From contig NZ_JAGIOH010000001.1 of NCBI RefSeq assembly GCF_017876625.1, forward strand, positions 3,472,001 to 3,536,000: a stretch of DNA of 64,000 nucleotides. Direction: 5' to 3'. Below are positions 55,751 through 64,000 of the stretch, piece after piece. A model generated the notes under the pieces. That model did not search any database and was not told where the DNA came from. It was given only the letters and a program-made list of their open reading frames with translations. A program made the position numbers and the translations under genes. Position 1 is the stretch's first letter, and every line of letters begins with the position of its first letter. The stretch comes from Streptomyces syringium (lineage in GTDB: Bacteria > Actinomycetota > Actinomycetes > Streptomycetales > Streptomycetaceae).

Positions 55751-57354
55751 TTCGCGGCCTCCACATCGGTCACGGGCAGATCGGGCTTGGGGTCGACCTT
55801 GTCCACCTGGGTCATCGTGTGCTCGACGGCCGGGTCGACGATCTCGGTCACCGGTTTCGGATAGACGCCGAGGAAGATCAGCAGGGCGATCAGCGGAGCG
55901 ACGACGACCAGCTCACGCACCCGCAGGTCCGGCATGCCCCGGACGGAGTCCTTCACCGGGCCGGTCATGGTGCGCTGGTACAGCACGAGGACGTACAGCG
56001 CGGCGAGCACGATGCCGAACGTCGCGATGGCCCCGATGACCGGATACCGGCTGAACGTGCCGGCCAGGACCAGGAATTCGGAGACGAAGGGCGCGAGCCC
56101 CGGCAGCGACAGGGTGGCCAGTCCGCCGACGAGGAACGTCCCCGCGAGGACGGGGGCGACCTTCTGGACGCCGCCGTAGTCGGCGATGAGCCGGGAGCCG
56201 CGCCGCGAGATCAGGAAGCCCGCGACGAGCATCAGCGCGGCCGTGGAGATGCCGTGGTTGACCATGTAGAGCGTCGCGCCGCCCTGGCCCTGGGTGGTCA
56301 TCGCGAAGATGCCGAGGATGATGAAGCCGAAGTGCGAGATCGAGGCGTAGGCGACCAGCCGCTTGATGTCCCGCTGGCCGACCGCGAGGAGCGCGCCGTA
56401 GAGGATGCTCACGAGCGCGAGCACCAGGATCACGGGCGTCGCCCACTTGGAGGCCTCCGGGAAGAGCTGGAGGCAGAAGCGCAGCATCGCGAAGGTGCCG
56501 ACCTTGTCGACCACGGCGGTGATCAGCACGGCGACGGGGGCGGTGGCCTCGCCCATGGCATTGGGCAGCCAGGTGTGCAGCGGCCACAGCGGCGCCTTCA
56601 CCGCGAAGGCGAAGAAGAAGCCGAGGAACAGCGCCCGTTCGGTGCTGGTGGCGATGTCCAGCTTGCCGTCGGCCCGGGCCTGGACGATCTCCTGGAGGGA
56701 GAAGGTGCCGGTGCCGAGCTGGTCGGCGGTGACCACGTACAGCCCGATGACGGCGGCCAGCATGATCAGCCCGCCGGCCAGGTTGTAGAGCAGGAACTTC
56801 ACGGCCGCGTACGACCGCTGGGCCGCCGTCTCCTCCGCGCCGCGCCCGCCGGCCCGGTCGCCGAAGCCGCCGATGAGGAAGTACATCGGGATCAGCATGG
56901 CTTCGAAGAAGATGTAGAAGAGGAAGACGTCGGTGGCCTCGAAGGAGATCACCACCATCGCCTCGACCATGAGGATCAGAGCGAAGAAGCCCTGGGTGGG
57001 CCGCCAGCGCGACGACGTCGTCTCAAGGGGATCGGCGTCGTGCCAGCCGGCCAGGATCACGAAGGGGATCAGCAGGGCGGTCAGGGCGATCAGCACGACC
57101 GCGATGCCGTCCACGCCCAGCTCGTAGCGGACCCCGAAGTCCTTGATCCAGGCGTGGGATTCGGTGAGCTGGAACGGTCCCTCGGCGCCCGGGTCGAACC
57201 GCACGAGCTGGACGGCGGCGAGCGCCAGGGTGGCGAGCGAGAAGACCAGTGCGAGCCACTTGGCGGCCGAGCGCCGCGCGGCCGGGACGGCGGCGGTGAG
57301 GACCGCGCCGAGCGCGGGAACCACGGCCGTGGCCGTCAGCAGGGGAAATGACAT
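55747..57354 (-). CDS. nuoM: NADH-quinone oxidoreductase subunit M
   Basis: 535-residue proton-pumping subunit. ATG 57354, three bases after the nuoL stop. Motifs FYIFFEAMLIPMYFLIGGFG (conserved Glu) and AVKAPLWPLHTWLPNAMGEA (Lys, HTWLP). Hydrophilic C-terminal tail of about 35 residues. Overlaps nuoN by GTGA. Confidence 0.95.
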   Translation of the reverse strand: MSFPLLTATAVVPALGAVLTAAVPAARRSAAKWLALVFSLATLALAAVQLVRFDPGAEGPFQLTESHAWIKDFGVRYELGVDGIAVVLIALTALLIPFVILAGWHDADPLETTSSRWRPTQGFFALILMVEAMVVISFEATDVFLFYIFFEAMLIPMYFLIGGFGDRAGGRGAEETAAQRSYAAVKFLLYNLAGGLIMLAAVIGLYVVTADQLGTGTFSLQEIVQARADGKLDIATSTERALFLGFFFAFAVKAPLWPLHTWLPNAMGEATAPVAVLITAVVDKVGTFAMLRFCLQLFPEASKWATPVILVLALVSILYGALLAVGQRDIKRLVAYASISHFGFIILGIFAMTTQGQGGATLYMVNHGISTAALMLVAGFLISRRGSRLIADYGGVQKVAPVLAGTFLVGGLATLSLPGLAPFVSEFLVLAGTFSRYPVIGAIATFGIVLAALYVLVLYQRTMTGPVKDSVRGMPDLRVRELVVVAPLIALLIFLGVYPKPVTEIVDPAVEHTMTQVDKVDPKPDLPVTDVEAAK

Positions 57355-57357
57355 GGA

Positions 57358-59298
57358 TCAGACCGCCCTCATCAGCAGGGTGGCGACGATGAGCACCGCC
57401 GCACCGCCGAACATCGAGACCGCGTAACTGCGCGCGTAACCGTTCTGCAGCTTGCGCATCCGGCCCGAGAGCCCGCCGACGGAGGCGGCGGTGCCGTTGA
57501 CGACGCCGTCGACCAGGCTGTGGTCGACGTAGACCAGGCTGCGGGTGAGGTGCTCGCCGCCGCGGACCAGCACCACGTGGTTGAAGTCGTCCTGGAGCAG
57601 ATCGCGGCGGGCGGCCCGGGTCAGCAGGCTGCCGCGCGGCGCGGTGACCGGAACGGGACCGCGCCCGTACTGGAACCAGGCGAGCGTGACGCCGACGACG
57701 AGCACCACCACGGTCGCGGCCGTCACCGTCAGGGCACTGACCGGCGAATTCCCGTGCGCGTGACCGGTGACGGGCTCCAGCCACTTCAGGAAGGCGTCGT
57801 TGAGGCTGAACAGCCCGCCGGCGAAGACCGATCCGAAGGCCAGCACGACCATGGGGATCGTCATCGTCCGCGGCGACTCGTGCGGGTGGGGCAGCTCCCC
57901 GGCCCCTTCCGTCCCCGCGGCCGGCTCAGCACCGGGCTCCTGCGCGGACGGGGCCGGCTGCCAGCGCTTGTCACCGAAGAAGGTCATGATCATGACCCGG
58001 GTCATGTAGTACGCCGTGATGGCCGCGCCGAGCAGTGCCACCCCGCCGAGGATCCAGCCCTCCGTGCCGCCCTTGGCGAAGGCGGCCTCGATGATCTTGT
58101 CCTTGGAGAAGAAGCCGGACAGACCGGGGAAGCCGATGATGGCGAGATAGCCGAGGCCGAAGGTGACGAACGTGACCGGCATGTACTTCCGCAGGCCGCC
58201 GTAACGCCGCATGTCGACCTCGCCGTTCATGCCGTGCATGACCGATCCCGCCCCGAGGAAGAGGCCGGCCTTGAAGAAGCCGTGGGTCACCAGGTGCATG
58301 ATGGCGAAGACATAGCCGATCGGGCCGAGCCCGGCTGCGAGGATCATGTACCCGATCTGGGACATGGTCGAGCCGGCCAGGGCCTTCTTGATGTCGTCCT
58401 TCGCGCAACCGACGATCGCACCGAAGAGCAGCGTGACCGCGCCGACCGTGACGACCGCCAACTGGGCGTCCGGAGCGCCGTTGAAGATCGCCCCGGAGCG
58501 GGTGATCAGATACACCCCGGCGGTCACCATCGTCGCCGCGTGGATGAGGGCCGAGACCGGGGTCGGGCCCTCCATCGCGTCACCGAGCCAGGACTGCAGC
58601 GGCACCTGGGCGGACTTTCCGCAGGCGGCGAGGAGCAGCATCAGCGCGACGGCCGTCAGCTTGCCCTGCCCCGCGTCGCCCGCGCTCTCCAGGACCGGCC
58701 CGAAGGCGAAGGTGCCGAAGGTGGTGAACATCAGCATGATCGCGATCGAGAGGCCGACGTCACCGACACGGTTGACGATGAACGCCTTCTTCGCGGCGGT
58801 GGCCGCGCTGGGCTTGTGCTGCCAGAAGCCGATCAGCAGGAACGAGGCGAGGCCGACGCCCTCCCAGCCCACGTACAGCAGCAGGTAGTTGTCGGCGACG
58901 ACGAGCAACAGCATCGCGGCGAGGAACAGGTTCAGATAGCCGAAGAAGCGCCGCCGCTTCTCGTCGTGCTCCATATAGCCGACCGAGTAGAGGTGGATCA
59001 GCGTGCCCACGCCCGTGATCAGCAGGACGAAGGTCATCGACAGCTGGTCGAGCTGGAAGCCGACGTCCGCCCGGAAGCCGCCGACCGGCACCCAGCTGAA
59101 CACCGTGGTGTGCAGGGCGCGCCGCTCGCCGTCACGGCCCAGCATGTCGGCGAAGAGCACCACGCCGATGGCGAACGACACGGCCGCGAGCAGGGTGCCG
59201 ATCCAATGGCCGCTCTTGTCCAGCCGCCGCCCGCCGCACAGCAGCAGGGCCGCGCCCAGCAGCGGTGCCGCGACGAGCAATCCGATGAGGTTCTCCAC
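57358..59298 (-). CDS. nuoL: NADH-quinone oxidoreductase subunit L
   Basis: 646-residue distal pump subunit. GTG 59298 ([16 protein letters not shown]), nine bases after the nuoK stop, AGGGGA upstream. Motifs [19 protein letters not shown] (Glu) and [22 protein letters not shown] (Lys). The C-terminal lateral helix and anchor are present. A Gly/Ala/Glu-rich insert ([20 protein letters not shown]) lies in the loop near residue 450. Confidence 0.95.
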   Translation of the reverse strand: MENLIGLLVAAPLLGAALLLCGGRRLDKSGHWIGTLLAAVSFAIGVVLFADMLGRDGERRALHTTVFSWVPVGGFRADVGFQLDQLSMTFVLLITGVGTLIHLYSVGYMEHDEKRRRFFGYLNLFLAAMLLLVVADNYLLLYVGWEGVGLASFLLIGFWQHKPSAATAAKKAFIVNRVGDVGLSIAIMLMFTTFGTFAFGPVLESAGDAGQGKLTAVALMLLLAACGKSAQVPLQSWLGDAMEGPTPVSALIHAATMVTAGVYLITRSGAIFNGAPDAQLAVVTVGAVTLLFGAIVGCAKDDIKKALAGSTMSQIGYMILAAGLGPIGYVFAIMHLVTHGFFKAGLFLGAGSVMHGMNGEVDMRRYGGLRKYMPVTFVTFGLGYLAIIGFPGLSGFFSKDKIIEAAFAKGGTEGWILGGVALLGAAITAYYMTRVMIMTFFGDKRWQPAPSAQEPGAEPAAGTEGAGELPHPHESPRTMTIPMVVLAFGSVFAGGLFSLNDAFLKWLEPVTGHAHGNSPVSALTVTAATVVVLVVGVTLAWFQYGRGPVPVTAPRGSLLTRAARRDLLQDDFNHVVLVRGGEHLTRSLVYVDHSLVDGVVNGTAASVGGLSGRMRKLQNGYARSYAVSMFGGAAVLIVATLLMRAV

Positions 59299-59307
59299 AG
59301 CGTCCCC

Positions 59308-59607
59308 TTACAGCTTCAGCAGGCTGGCGTCGTCGACCGAGGCCGAGTGGCGGGAGCGGAAGATCGTCATGATGATCGCCAGGCCGACGACGACTTCGGC
59401 GGCGGCCACGACCATCGTGAAGAAGGCGATGATCTGGCCGTCGAGATTGCCGTGCATCCGGGAGAAGGCGACGAACGCCAGATTGCAGGCGTTCAGCATC
59501 AGCTCGACGCACATGAAGACGACGATCGCGTTCCGCCGGATCAGCACGCCGGCCGCTCCGATGGTGAACAACAGCGCCGCCAGATAGAGGTAGTTGACCG
59601 GGCTCAC
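59308..59607 (-). CDS. nuoK: NADH-quinone oxidoreductase subunit K
   Basis: 99-residue, three-helix subunit with the essential Glu in [16 protein letters not shown] and the second in [15 protein letters not shown] 59607, GTGA overlap with the nuoJ stop. Standard length, unlike the tailed NuoK2. Confidence 0.95.
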   Translation of the reverse strand: MSPVNYLYLAALLFTIGAAGVLIRRNAIVVFMCVELMLNACNLAFVAFSRMHGNLDGQIIAFFTMVVAAAEVVVGLAIIMTIFRSRHSASVDDASLLKL

Positions 59608-60443
59608 TTCGCGGCCCCCTTCGTGTCCTCGCTGTGGCCGCGCTCCACCCAGTCCCCGGAGCGCTGCTCCAGGGCCGCCAGCTCGGCGAGCGCCTGGCCG
59701 GATACGTCACGGATCTGGCCCCGGGCGCGGAGCGTCGGGCTGACGGTGAGCTCGGAGGGCGTGCCGTCGGGCAGCAGGCCGGGGATGTCCACGGCGTTGT
59801 GCCGGGCGTAGACGCCGGGTGCGGGCAGCGGCGGCAGCTGCTTGCCTTCCCGGACGCGCGCCTCGGACAGCTCGCGCTGGGTCGCGGCACGCTCGGCGCG
59901 CTCGCGGTGGGTGAGCACCATCGCGCCGACGGCGGCGGTGATCAGCAGGGCGCCGGTGAGCTCGAAGGCGAAGACGTACTTGGTGAAGATGAGGGCGGCG
60001 AGGCCCTGGACGTTGCCACCGGAGTTGGCCTGGCCGAGTCCGTTGAACTGGCGGAGCGAGGCATTGCCGAGGCCGGCGATGAGCAGGATGCCGAAGCCCA
60101 GCCCGCAGCAGGCGGCGAGCCAGCGCTGTCCCCTGATGGTCTCCTTGAGGGAGTCGGCGGCGGTGACGCCGACCAGCATGACGACGAAGAGGAACAGCAT
60201 CATGATCGCGCCGGTGTAGACGACGATCTGGACGATGCCGAGGAAGTACGCGCCGTTGGCGAGGTAGAAGACCGCCAGGATGATCATGGTGGCGGCCAGC
60301 GACAGGGCGCTGTGCACGGCCTTCTTCATCAACACGGTGGCGAGCGCGCCGAGCACGGCGACGGTGCCCAGCACCCAGAACTGGACCGCCTCACCCGTGG
60401 AGGTGGCGGACGCGGCGGCGAAGGCGATCGTACCGGCACTCAT
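59604..60443 (-). CDS. nuoJ: NADH-quinone oxidoreductase subunit J
   Basis: 279-residue membrane subunit: five helices in about 1-180 with [16 protein letters not shown] (helix 3), then a hydrophilic C-terminal tail of about 95 residues ([17 protein letters not shown] ...), longer than in E. coli. ATG 60443, ATGA overlap with the nuoI stop. Confidence 0.94.
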   Translation of the reverse strand: MSAGTIAFAAASATSTGEAVQFWVLGTVAVLGALATVLMKKAVHSALSLAATMIILAVFYLANGAYFLGIVQIVVYTGAIMMLFLFVVMLVGVTAADSLKETIRGQRWLAACCGLGFGILLIAGLGNASLRQFNGLGQANSGGNVQGLAALIFTKYVFAFELTGALLITAAVGAMVLTHRERAERAATQRELSEARVREGKQLPPLPAPGVYARHNAVDIPGLLPDGTPSELTVSPTLRARGQIRDVSGQALAELAALEQRSGDWVERGHSEDTKGAAK

Positions 60444-61090
60444 TTCCCGGCCACCTTCCGTGAGGCGGGCTCCTCGGGGCCGAAGTCGGAGGCACCCTCC
60501 TGCGGCGCGGCCCCCTTGGAGACGGCGGTCTGCTGGACCGTTCCGGGTGCGGCGCCGGTCACCAGACCGCGGTAGTAGTCCTGCTCGGTCATCCCGGGGA
60601 AGATCGCGTGCGGGGTGTCGACCATCCGGTCGTCGAGCCCCGCCAGCAGCTCCTCCTTGGTGTAGATGAGGGAGGCGCGAGTGGTGTTGGCCAGCTCGTA
60701 GTCGTTGGTCATCGTCAGTGCCCGGGTGGGGCACGCCTCGACGCACAGGCCGCAGAGGATGCAGCGCAGGTAATTGATCTGGTAGACGCGGCCGTAGCGC
60801 TCACCCGGGGAGTAGCGCTCCTCGTCGGTGTTGTCCGCACCCTCCACATAGATCGCGTCCGCCGGGCAGGCCCACGCGCACAGCTCGCAGCCGACGCACT
60901 TCTCCAGGCCGTCGGGGTGGCGGTTGAGCTGGTGACGGCCGTGGAAGCGGGGGGCGGTGAGCTTTTTCTCCTCCGGGTACTGCTCGGTGAGCCGCTTCTT
61001 GAACATGGCCTTGAAGGTCACGCCGAAGCCGGCCACGGGGTTCTGGAAGGGGGTCCGGGGGGTGTCCCCCCGGGAGGGCTCAGCAGGCAC
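60440..61090 (-). CDS. nuoI: NADH-quinone oxidoreductase subunit I
   Basis: 216 residues from GTG 61090 with GGAGG six bases upstream; GTG 61093 is a close alternative, and its coding region overlaps the nuoH stop by 11 bases. Two [4Fe-4S] motifs, [12 protein letters not shown] and [12 protein letters not shown], carry N6a/N6b. C-terminal extension of about 40 residues. Confidence 0.95.
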   Translation of the reverse strand: MPAEPSRGDTPRTPFQNPVAGFGVTFKAMFKKRLTEQYPEEKKLTAPRFHGRHQLNRHPDGLEKCVGCELCAWACPADAIYVEGADNTDEERYSPGERYGRVYQINYLRCILCGLCVEACPTRALTMTNDYELANTTRASLIYTKEELLAGLDDRMVDTPHAIFPGMTEQDYYRGLVTGAAPGTVQQTAVSKGAAPQEGASDFGPEEPASRKVAGK

Positions 61091-62477
61091 CACCGGCCTC
61101 CTTTCCGTCACGGGAGTCGTCACTGAGAGTATCGACGCCACCACTGACAATCAGCTCGCGGTCCTGGCGCGACCGCCGGCGGGGCACCGGCGGCAGGGTC
61201 TGCCCGGGCAGCGGCGGCACGGGGAAGCCGCCCGCCATCGGGTCGAAGCCGGGCCCCGGCTCGGCGGGCACGCCGTCGGCGCCGTCCCGCTGCCCGCCGC
61301 GGTCGCGGAAGATGTCGAACACGAAGGAGACCAGCAGGATCGCGACGACCGCGCCGCCGACGTAGAGCACGATCTCCTGGAAGTCGTACCGCTCGTTGCG
61401 CAGCGCCCGCACCGTGGCGACGAGCATCAGCCAGACCATCGAGACGGGGATGAGGACCTTCCACCCCAGCTTCATGAACTGGTCGTAGCGCAGCCGCGGC
61501 AGCGTGCCGCGCAGCCAGATGAAGAAGAACAGCAGCAGCTGGAGCTTGATGACGAACCAGAGCATCGGCCACCAGCCGTGGTTCGCGCCCTCCCAGAACG
61601 CCGAGACCGGGTACGGGGCCCGCCAGCCGCCCAGGAAGAGCGTCACCGCGACCGCCGAGACCGTGACCATGTTGACGTACTCGGCCAGCATGAACATCGC
61701 GAACTTGATCGACGAGTACTCGGTGTTGAAGCCGCCGACCAGGTCGCCCTCGGACTCGGGCAGGTCGAACGGCGCCCGGTTGGTCTCGCCGACCATCGAC
61801 ACGATGTAGATCAGGAAGGACACCGGCAGCAGCAGCACATACCAGCGGTCCTCCTGCGCGTCGACGATCGTCGACGTCGACATGGAACCGGAGTAGAGGA
61901 AGACGGCGGCGAAGGAGACGCCCATCGCGATCTCGTAGGAGATCATCTGCGCGCAGGAGCGCAGCCCGCCGAGCAGCGGATAGGTCGAGCCGGAGGACCA
62001 GCCCGCGAGGACGATGCCGTAGATGCCGATGGAGGCGGTGGCCAGGATGTAGAGCACCGCGATCGGCAGATCGGTGAGCTGCATCGTCGTGCGCTGGCCG
62101 AAGATGGAGACCTCGTTGCCGGCCGGGCCGAAGGGGATCACCGCGATCGCCATGAAGGCCGGGACGGCGGCGACGACCGGGGCGAGGAGATAGACCGCCT
62201 TGTCGGCGCGCTTGACGATCACGTCCTCTTTGAGCATCAGCTTGATGCCGTCCGCGAGGGACTGCAGCATGCCCCAGGGGCCGTGCCGGTTGGGGCCGAT
62301 GCGCAACTGCATCCAGGCGACGATCTTGCGCTCGAAGACGATCGAGAGCAGCACGGTCACCATGACGAACGCGAAGCAGAAGACCGCCTTGAGGGCGATC
62401 AGCCACCAGGGGTCCCGGCCGAACATCGACAGGTCCTCGGCGGCCAGTTCGTGGAGCGGGGCGAGGTTCGTGATCAC
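61080..62477 (-). CDS. nuoH: NADH-quinone oxidoreductase subunit H
   Basis: 465-residue membrane subunit of the quinone chamber. GTG 62477 ([16 protein letters not shown]) with GGAGG upstream, GTGA overlap with the nuoG stop. Motifs [43 protein letters not shown] and FNTEYSS are the conserved acidic loops. A C-terminal extension of about 75 residues ([17 protein letters not shown]) follows the last helix. Confidence 0.95.
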   Translation of the reverse strand: MITNLAPLHELAAEDLSMFGRDPWWLIALKAVFCFAFVMVTVLLSIVFERKIVAWMQLRIGPNRHGPWGMLQSLADGIKLMLKEDVIVKRADKAVYLLAPVVAAVPAFMAIAVIPFGPAGNEVSIFGQRTTMQLTDLPIAVLYILATASIGIYGIVLAGWSSGSTYPLLGGLRSCAQMISYEIAMGVSFAAVFLYSGSMSTSTIVDAQEDRWYVLLLPVSFLIYIVSMVGETNRAPFDLPESEGDLVGGFNTEYSSIKFAMFMLAEYVNMVTVSAVAVTLFLGGWRAPYPVSAFWEGANHGWWPMLWFVIKLQLLLFFFIWLRGTLPRLRYDQFMKLGWKVLIPVSMVWLMLVATVRALRNERYDFQEIVLYVGGAVVAILLVSFVFDIFRDRGGQRDGADGVPAEPGPGFDPMAGGFPVPPLPGQTLPPVPRRRSRQDRELIVSGGVDTLSDDSRDGKEAGGAC

Positions 62478-64000
62478 AGCCGGACCTCCCGCGCACCGGT
62501 GCCGGCCGTATCCGCCCCGGAGGTGTCCGGGCCGATCCGTACGAGCGCGCCCGGGCTCGCGCCCACCGCGTCGGCGACCGAGCCGCCGACGGAGTTCAGC
62601 GGCAGCCACACCACCCGGTCCGGCATGGCCGTGACGGCGAGCGGCAGCCGCACCGTCCCGGCCGGGCCGGTCACCGCCAGCGGCTGGCCGTCGCGCACCC
62701 CCGCCTCCGCCGCCGTGGCGGCGGAGAGCCGGGCGAGCGCCGCGTGCCGGGTGCCGGCGAGGGCTTCGTCGCCGTCCTGCAGCCGTCCCTCGTCGAGCAG
62801 CAGCCGGTGGCCCGCGAGGACCGCTTCGCCGGGCCGGGGGGCGGGCAGCGGGCGGGCGGACTCGGCCGGGTCCGCCGCGTGCGCGCCGGTCCAGGTGCCG
62901 AGCCGGGCCATTTCCGCCCGTGCGGCCGGGACGTCCGGCAGCGCGAGGGCCGCGCCCATGGCGTCCGCGAGCATGTGCAGCACCCGGATGTCCGGCATGA
63001 GATGGCGCCGCGTCACCTGGTCCGGTTTGATCGCGAGCTCGAACGGGCGGGCCCGGCCCTCCCAGTTGAGGAACGTGCCCGACTTCTCCGCCACCGCGGC
63101 GACCGGCAGCACCACGTCCGCCCGGTCCGTCACCTCGCTCGGCCGCTGTTCCAGGCTGACGAGGAAGCCGATGGCGTCCAGCGCGGTACGCGCGCGTGCC
63201 GGGTCGGGCAGGTCCGCGACCTCCACCCCGGCCACCACCAGGGCACCCAGCTCGCCCGTGGCGGCCGCCTCGATGATCTGGCCGGTGTCCCGGCCGGGGC
63301 TGCGGGGCAGTTCACCCGTGCCCCACGCGACGGCCGTCTCCTCCCGCGCGCGCGGGTCGGTGGCCGGACGGCCGCCCGGCAGCAGGCCCGGCAGGGCGCC
63401 CGCCTCCAGCGCGCCCCGCTCGCCCGCCCGGCGCGGGATCCACACCAGGCTCGCCCCCGTCGTCGTGGCGGCCGCCACGGCGGCGGTCAGGGCGCCCGGC
63501 ACGGCCGCCGTCCGCTCCCCCACGACGATCACCGAGCCGGGGGCGCGCAGCGCGTCGGCCGCGGCCCGGCCACCCGTGTCGAGCCCGCCGGAGAGACCGG
63601 TGGTGTCCGCCAGCGCCCGCAGCCACTCGGTCTCGGTGCCGGGGGCGGCGGGCAGCAGCGTGCCGCCGGCCTTCACCAGCCCGCGCGTGGCGTGCGTGGC
63701 GAGGGCGAAGAGGCGCTGCCCGTGCTTGCGGTGCGCCTTGCGCAGCCGCAGGAACACCCCGGGCGCCTCCTCCTCCGCCTCGAATCCGACGAGCAGCACC
63801 GCCGGGGCCTTCTCCAGCGCCGCGTACGTCAGCCCGCCGCCGTCGATGTCCCGGCCGCGGCCGGCGATCCGGGCCGCGAGGAAGTCGGCCTCTTCCGCGC
63901 TGTGCACGCGGGCGCGGAAGTCGATGTCATGGGTGTCGAGGGCGACGCGGGCGAACTTGGCGTAGGCGTAGGCGTCCTCGACCGTCAGCCGTCCGCCCGT
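62474..64000 (-). CDS. nuoG: NADH-quinone oxidoreductase subunit G (C-terminal part, cut by window edge)
   Basis: The last 508 residues are in the window; the N-terminal iron-sulphur part lies to the right. What is seen is the molybdopterin-oxidoreductase-like domain of Nuo[46 protein letters not shown] and the C-terminal DinB/MopB-like segment ([18 protein letters not shown]). The protein ends VRIGPDTSG...EVRL. GTGA overlap with nuoH. Confidence 0.94.
   Translation of the reverse strand, partial: TGGRLTVEDAYAYAKFARVALDTHDIDFRARVHSAEEADFLAARIAGRGRDIDGGGLTYAALEKAPAVLLVGFEAEEEAPGVFLRLRKAHRKHGQRLFALATHATRGLVKAGGTLLPAAPGTETEWLRALADTTGLSGGLDTGGRAAADALRAPGSVIVVGERTAAVPGALTAAVAAATTTGASLVWIPRRAGERGALEAGALPGLLPGGRPATDPRAREETAVAWGTGELPRSPGRDTGQIIEAAATGELGALVVAGVEVADLPDPARARTALDAIGFLVSLEQRPSEVTDRADVVLPVAAVAEKSGTFLNWEGRARPFELAIKPDQVTRRHLMPDIRVLHMLADAMGAALALPDVPAARAEMARLGTWTGAHAADPAESARPLPAPRPGEAVLAGHRLLLDEGRLQDGDEALAGTRHAALARLSAATAAEAGVRDGQPLAVTGPAGTVRLPLAVTAMPDRVVWLPLNSVGGSVADAVGASPGALVRIGPDTSGADTAGTGAREVRL

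Noticed and set aside
60957..63965. Open frame of about 1,000 codons on the plus strand across nuoI-nuoG
   Set aside because: It is antisense to well-supported nuoI, nuoH and nuoG genes; such long shadow frames are normal in GC-rich DNA, and the protein is Arg/Ala/Pro noise.

Overview
The window is chromosomal core DNA of a streptomycete (or very close relative). The evidence is very high GC with GC-biased third codon positions, many GTG starts and some TTG starts, GGAGG-type ribosome binding sites, and gene order matching the rpoB to nuo part of Streptomyces chromosomes: rpoB, rplL, rplJ, rplA, rplK, nusG, secE, tRNA-Trp; rpmG next to two MaoC-type dehydratases; yajQ next to tRNA-Tyr; two separate nuo clusters. 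Both window ends cut a gene, rpoB on the left and nuoG on the right.

Left part (1-15.6 kb): expression machinery, all on the minus strand. tRNA-Trp, secE, nusG, rplK and rplA precede a strong terminator. A second unit, rplJ-rplL-rpoB, has its own promoter, an L10-type leader with a built-in terminator, an rplL-rpoB hairpin and a good promoter in front of rpoB. Beyond it lie an aspartate aminotransferase, adenosine deaminase, murB, two hot-dog dehydratases beside rpmG, tRNA-Met/tRNA-Thr, a cytosine-deaminase-like protein that appears to have lost catalytic residues, an NAD(P)-binding protein, tRNA-Tyr (known SLP1 attachment site, here empty), yajQ and an odd tRNA-like gene with a good -10 box.

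Accessory stretch (15.6-20.5 kb): a two-gene unit of an unknown basic-N-terminus protein and a STAND ATPase (NB-ARC plus TPR), a YccF membrane protein, and the HtpX protease.

Energy block (20.7-38.6 kb): a second, incomplete complex I cluster (nuoA2 B2 C2 H2 I2 J2 K2 L2 M2 N2; no D, E, F or G), two tandem sensor kinases and one response regulator, and the alpha and beta subunits of a 2-oxoacid:ferredoxin oxidoreductase. An NADH-input module is absent and a ferredoxin-reducing enzyme sits close by, so this complex could be fed by reduced ferredoxin; that is inference.

Mixed block (38.6-54 kb): a KimA-like APC transporter, RarD, a secreted M28 aminopeptidase, an ABC exporter, a membrane-anchored LolA-like protein, a long-chain polyprenyl diphosphate synthase (probably for the menaquinone side chain), a flavin-dependent oxidoreductase paired with an ATP-grasp ligase, fumarylacetoacetase coupled to a GPP34-domain protein, and a small lipoprotein. 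A dispersed palindromic repeat of about 100-125 bp occurs three times here.

Right end (54-64 kb): the 3' part of the regular nuo operon (nuoG partial, H, I, J, K, L, M, N), translationally coupled by 4-base overlaps. With the polyprenyl synthase and the second complex I, the window is rich in menaquinone-linked respiration.
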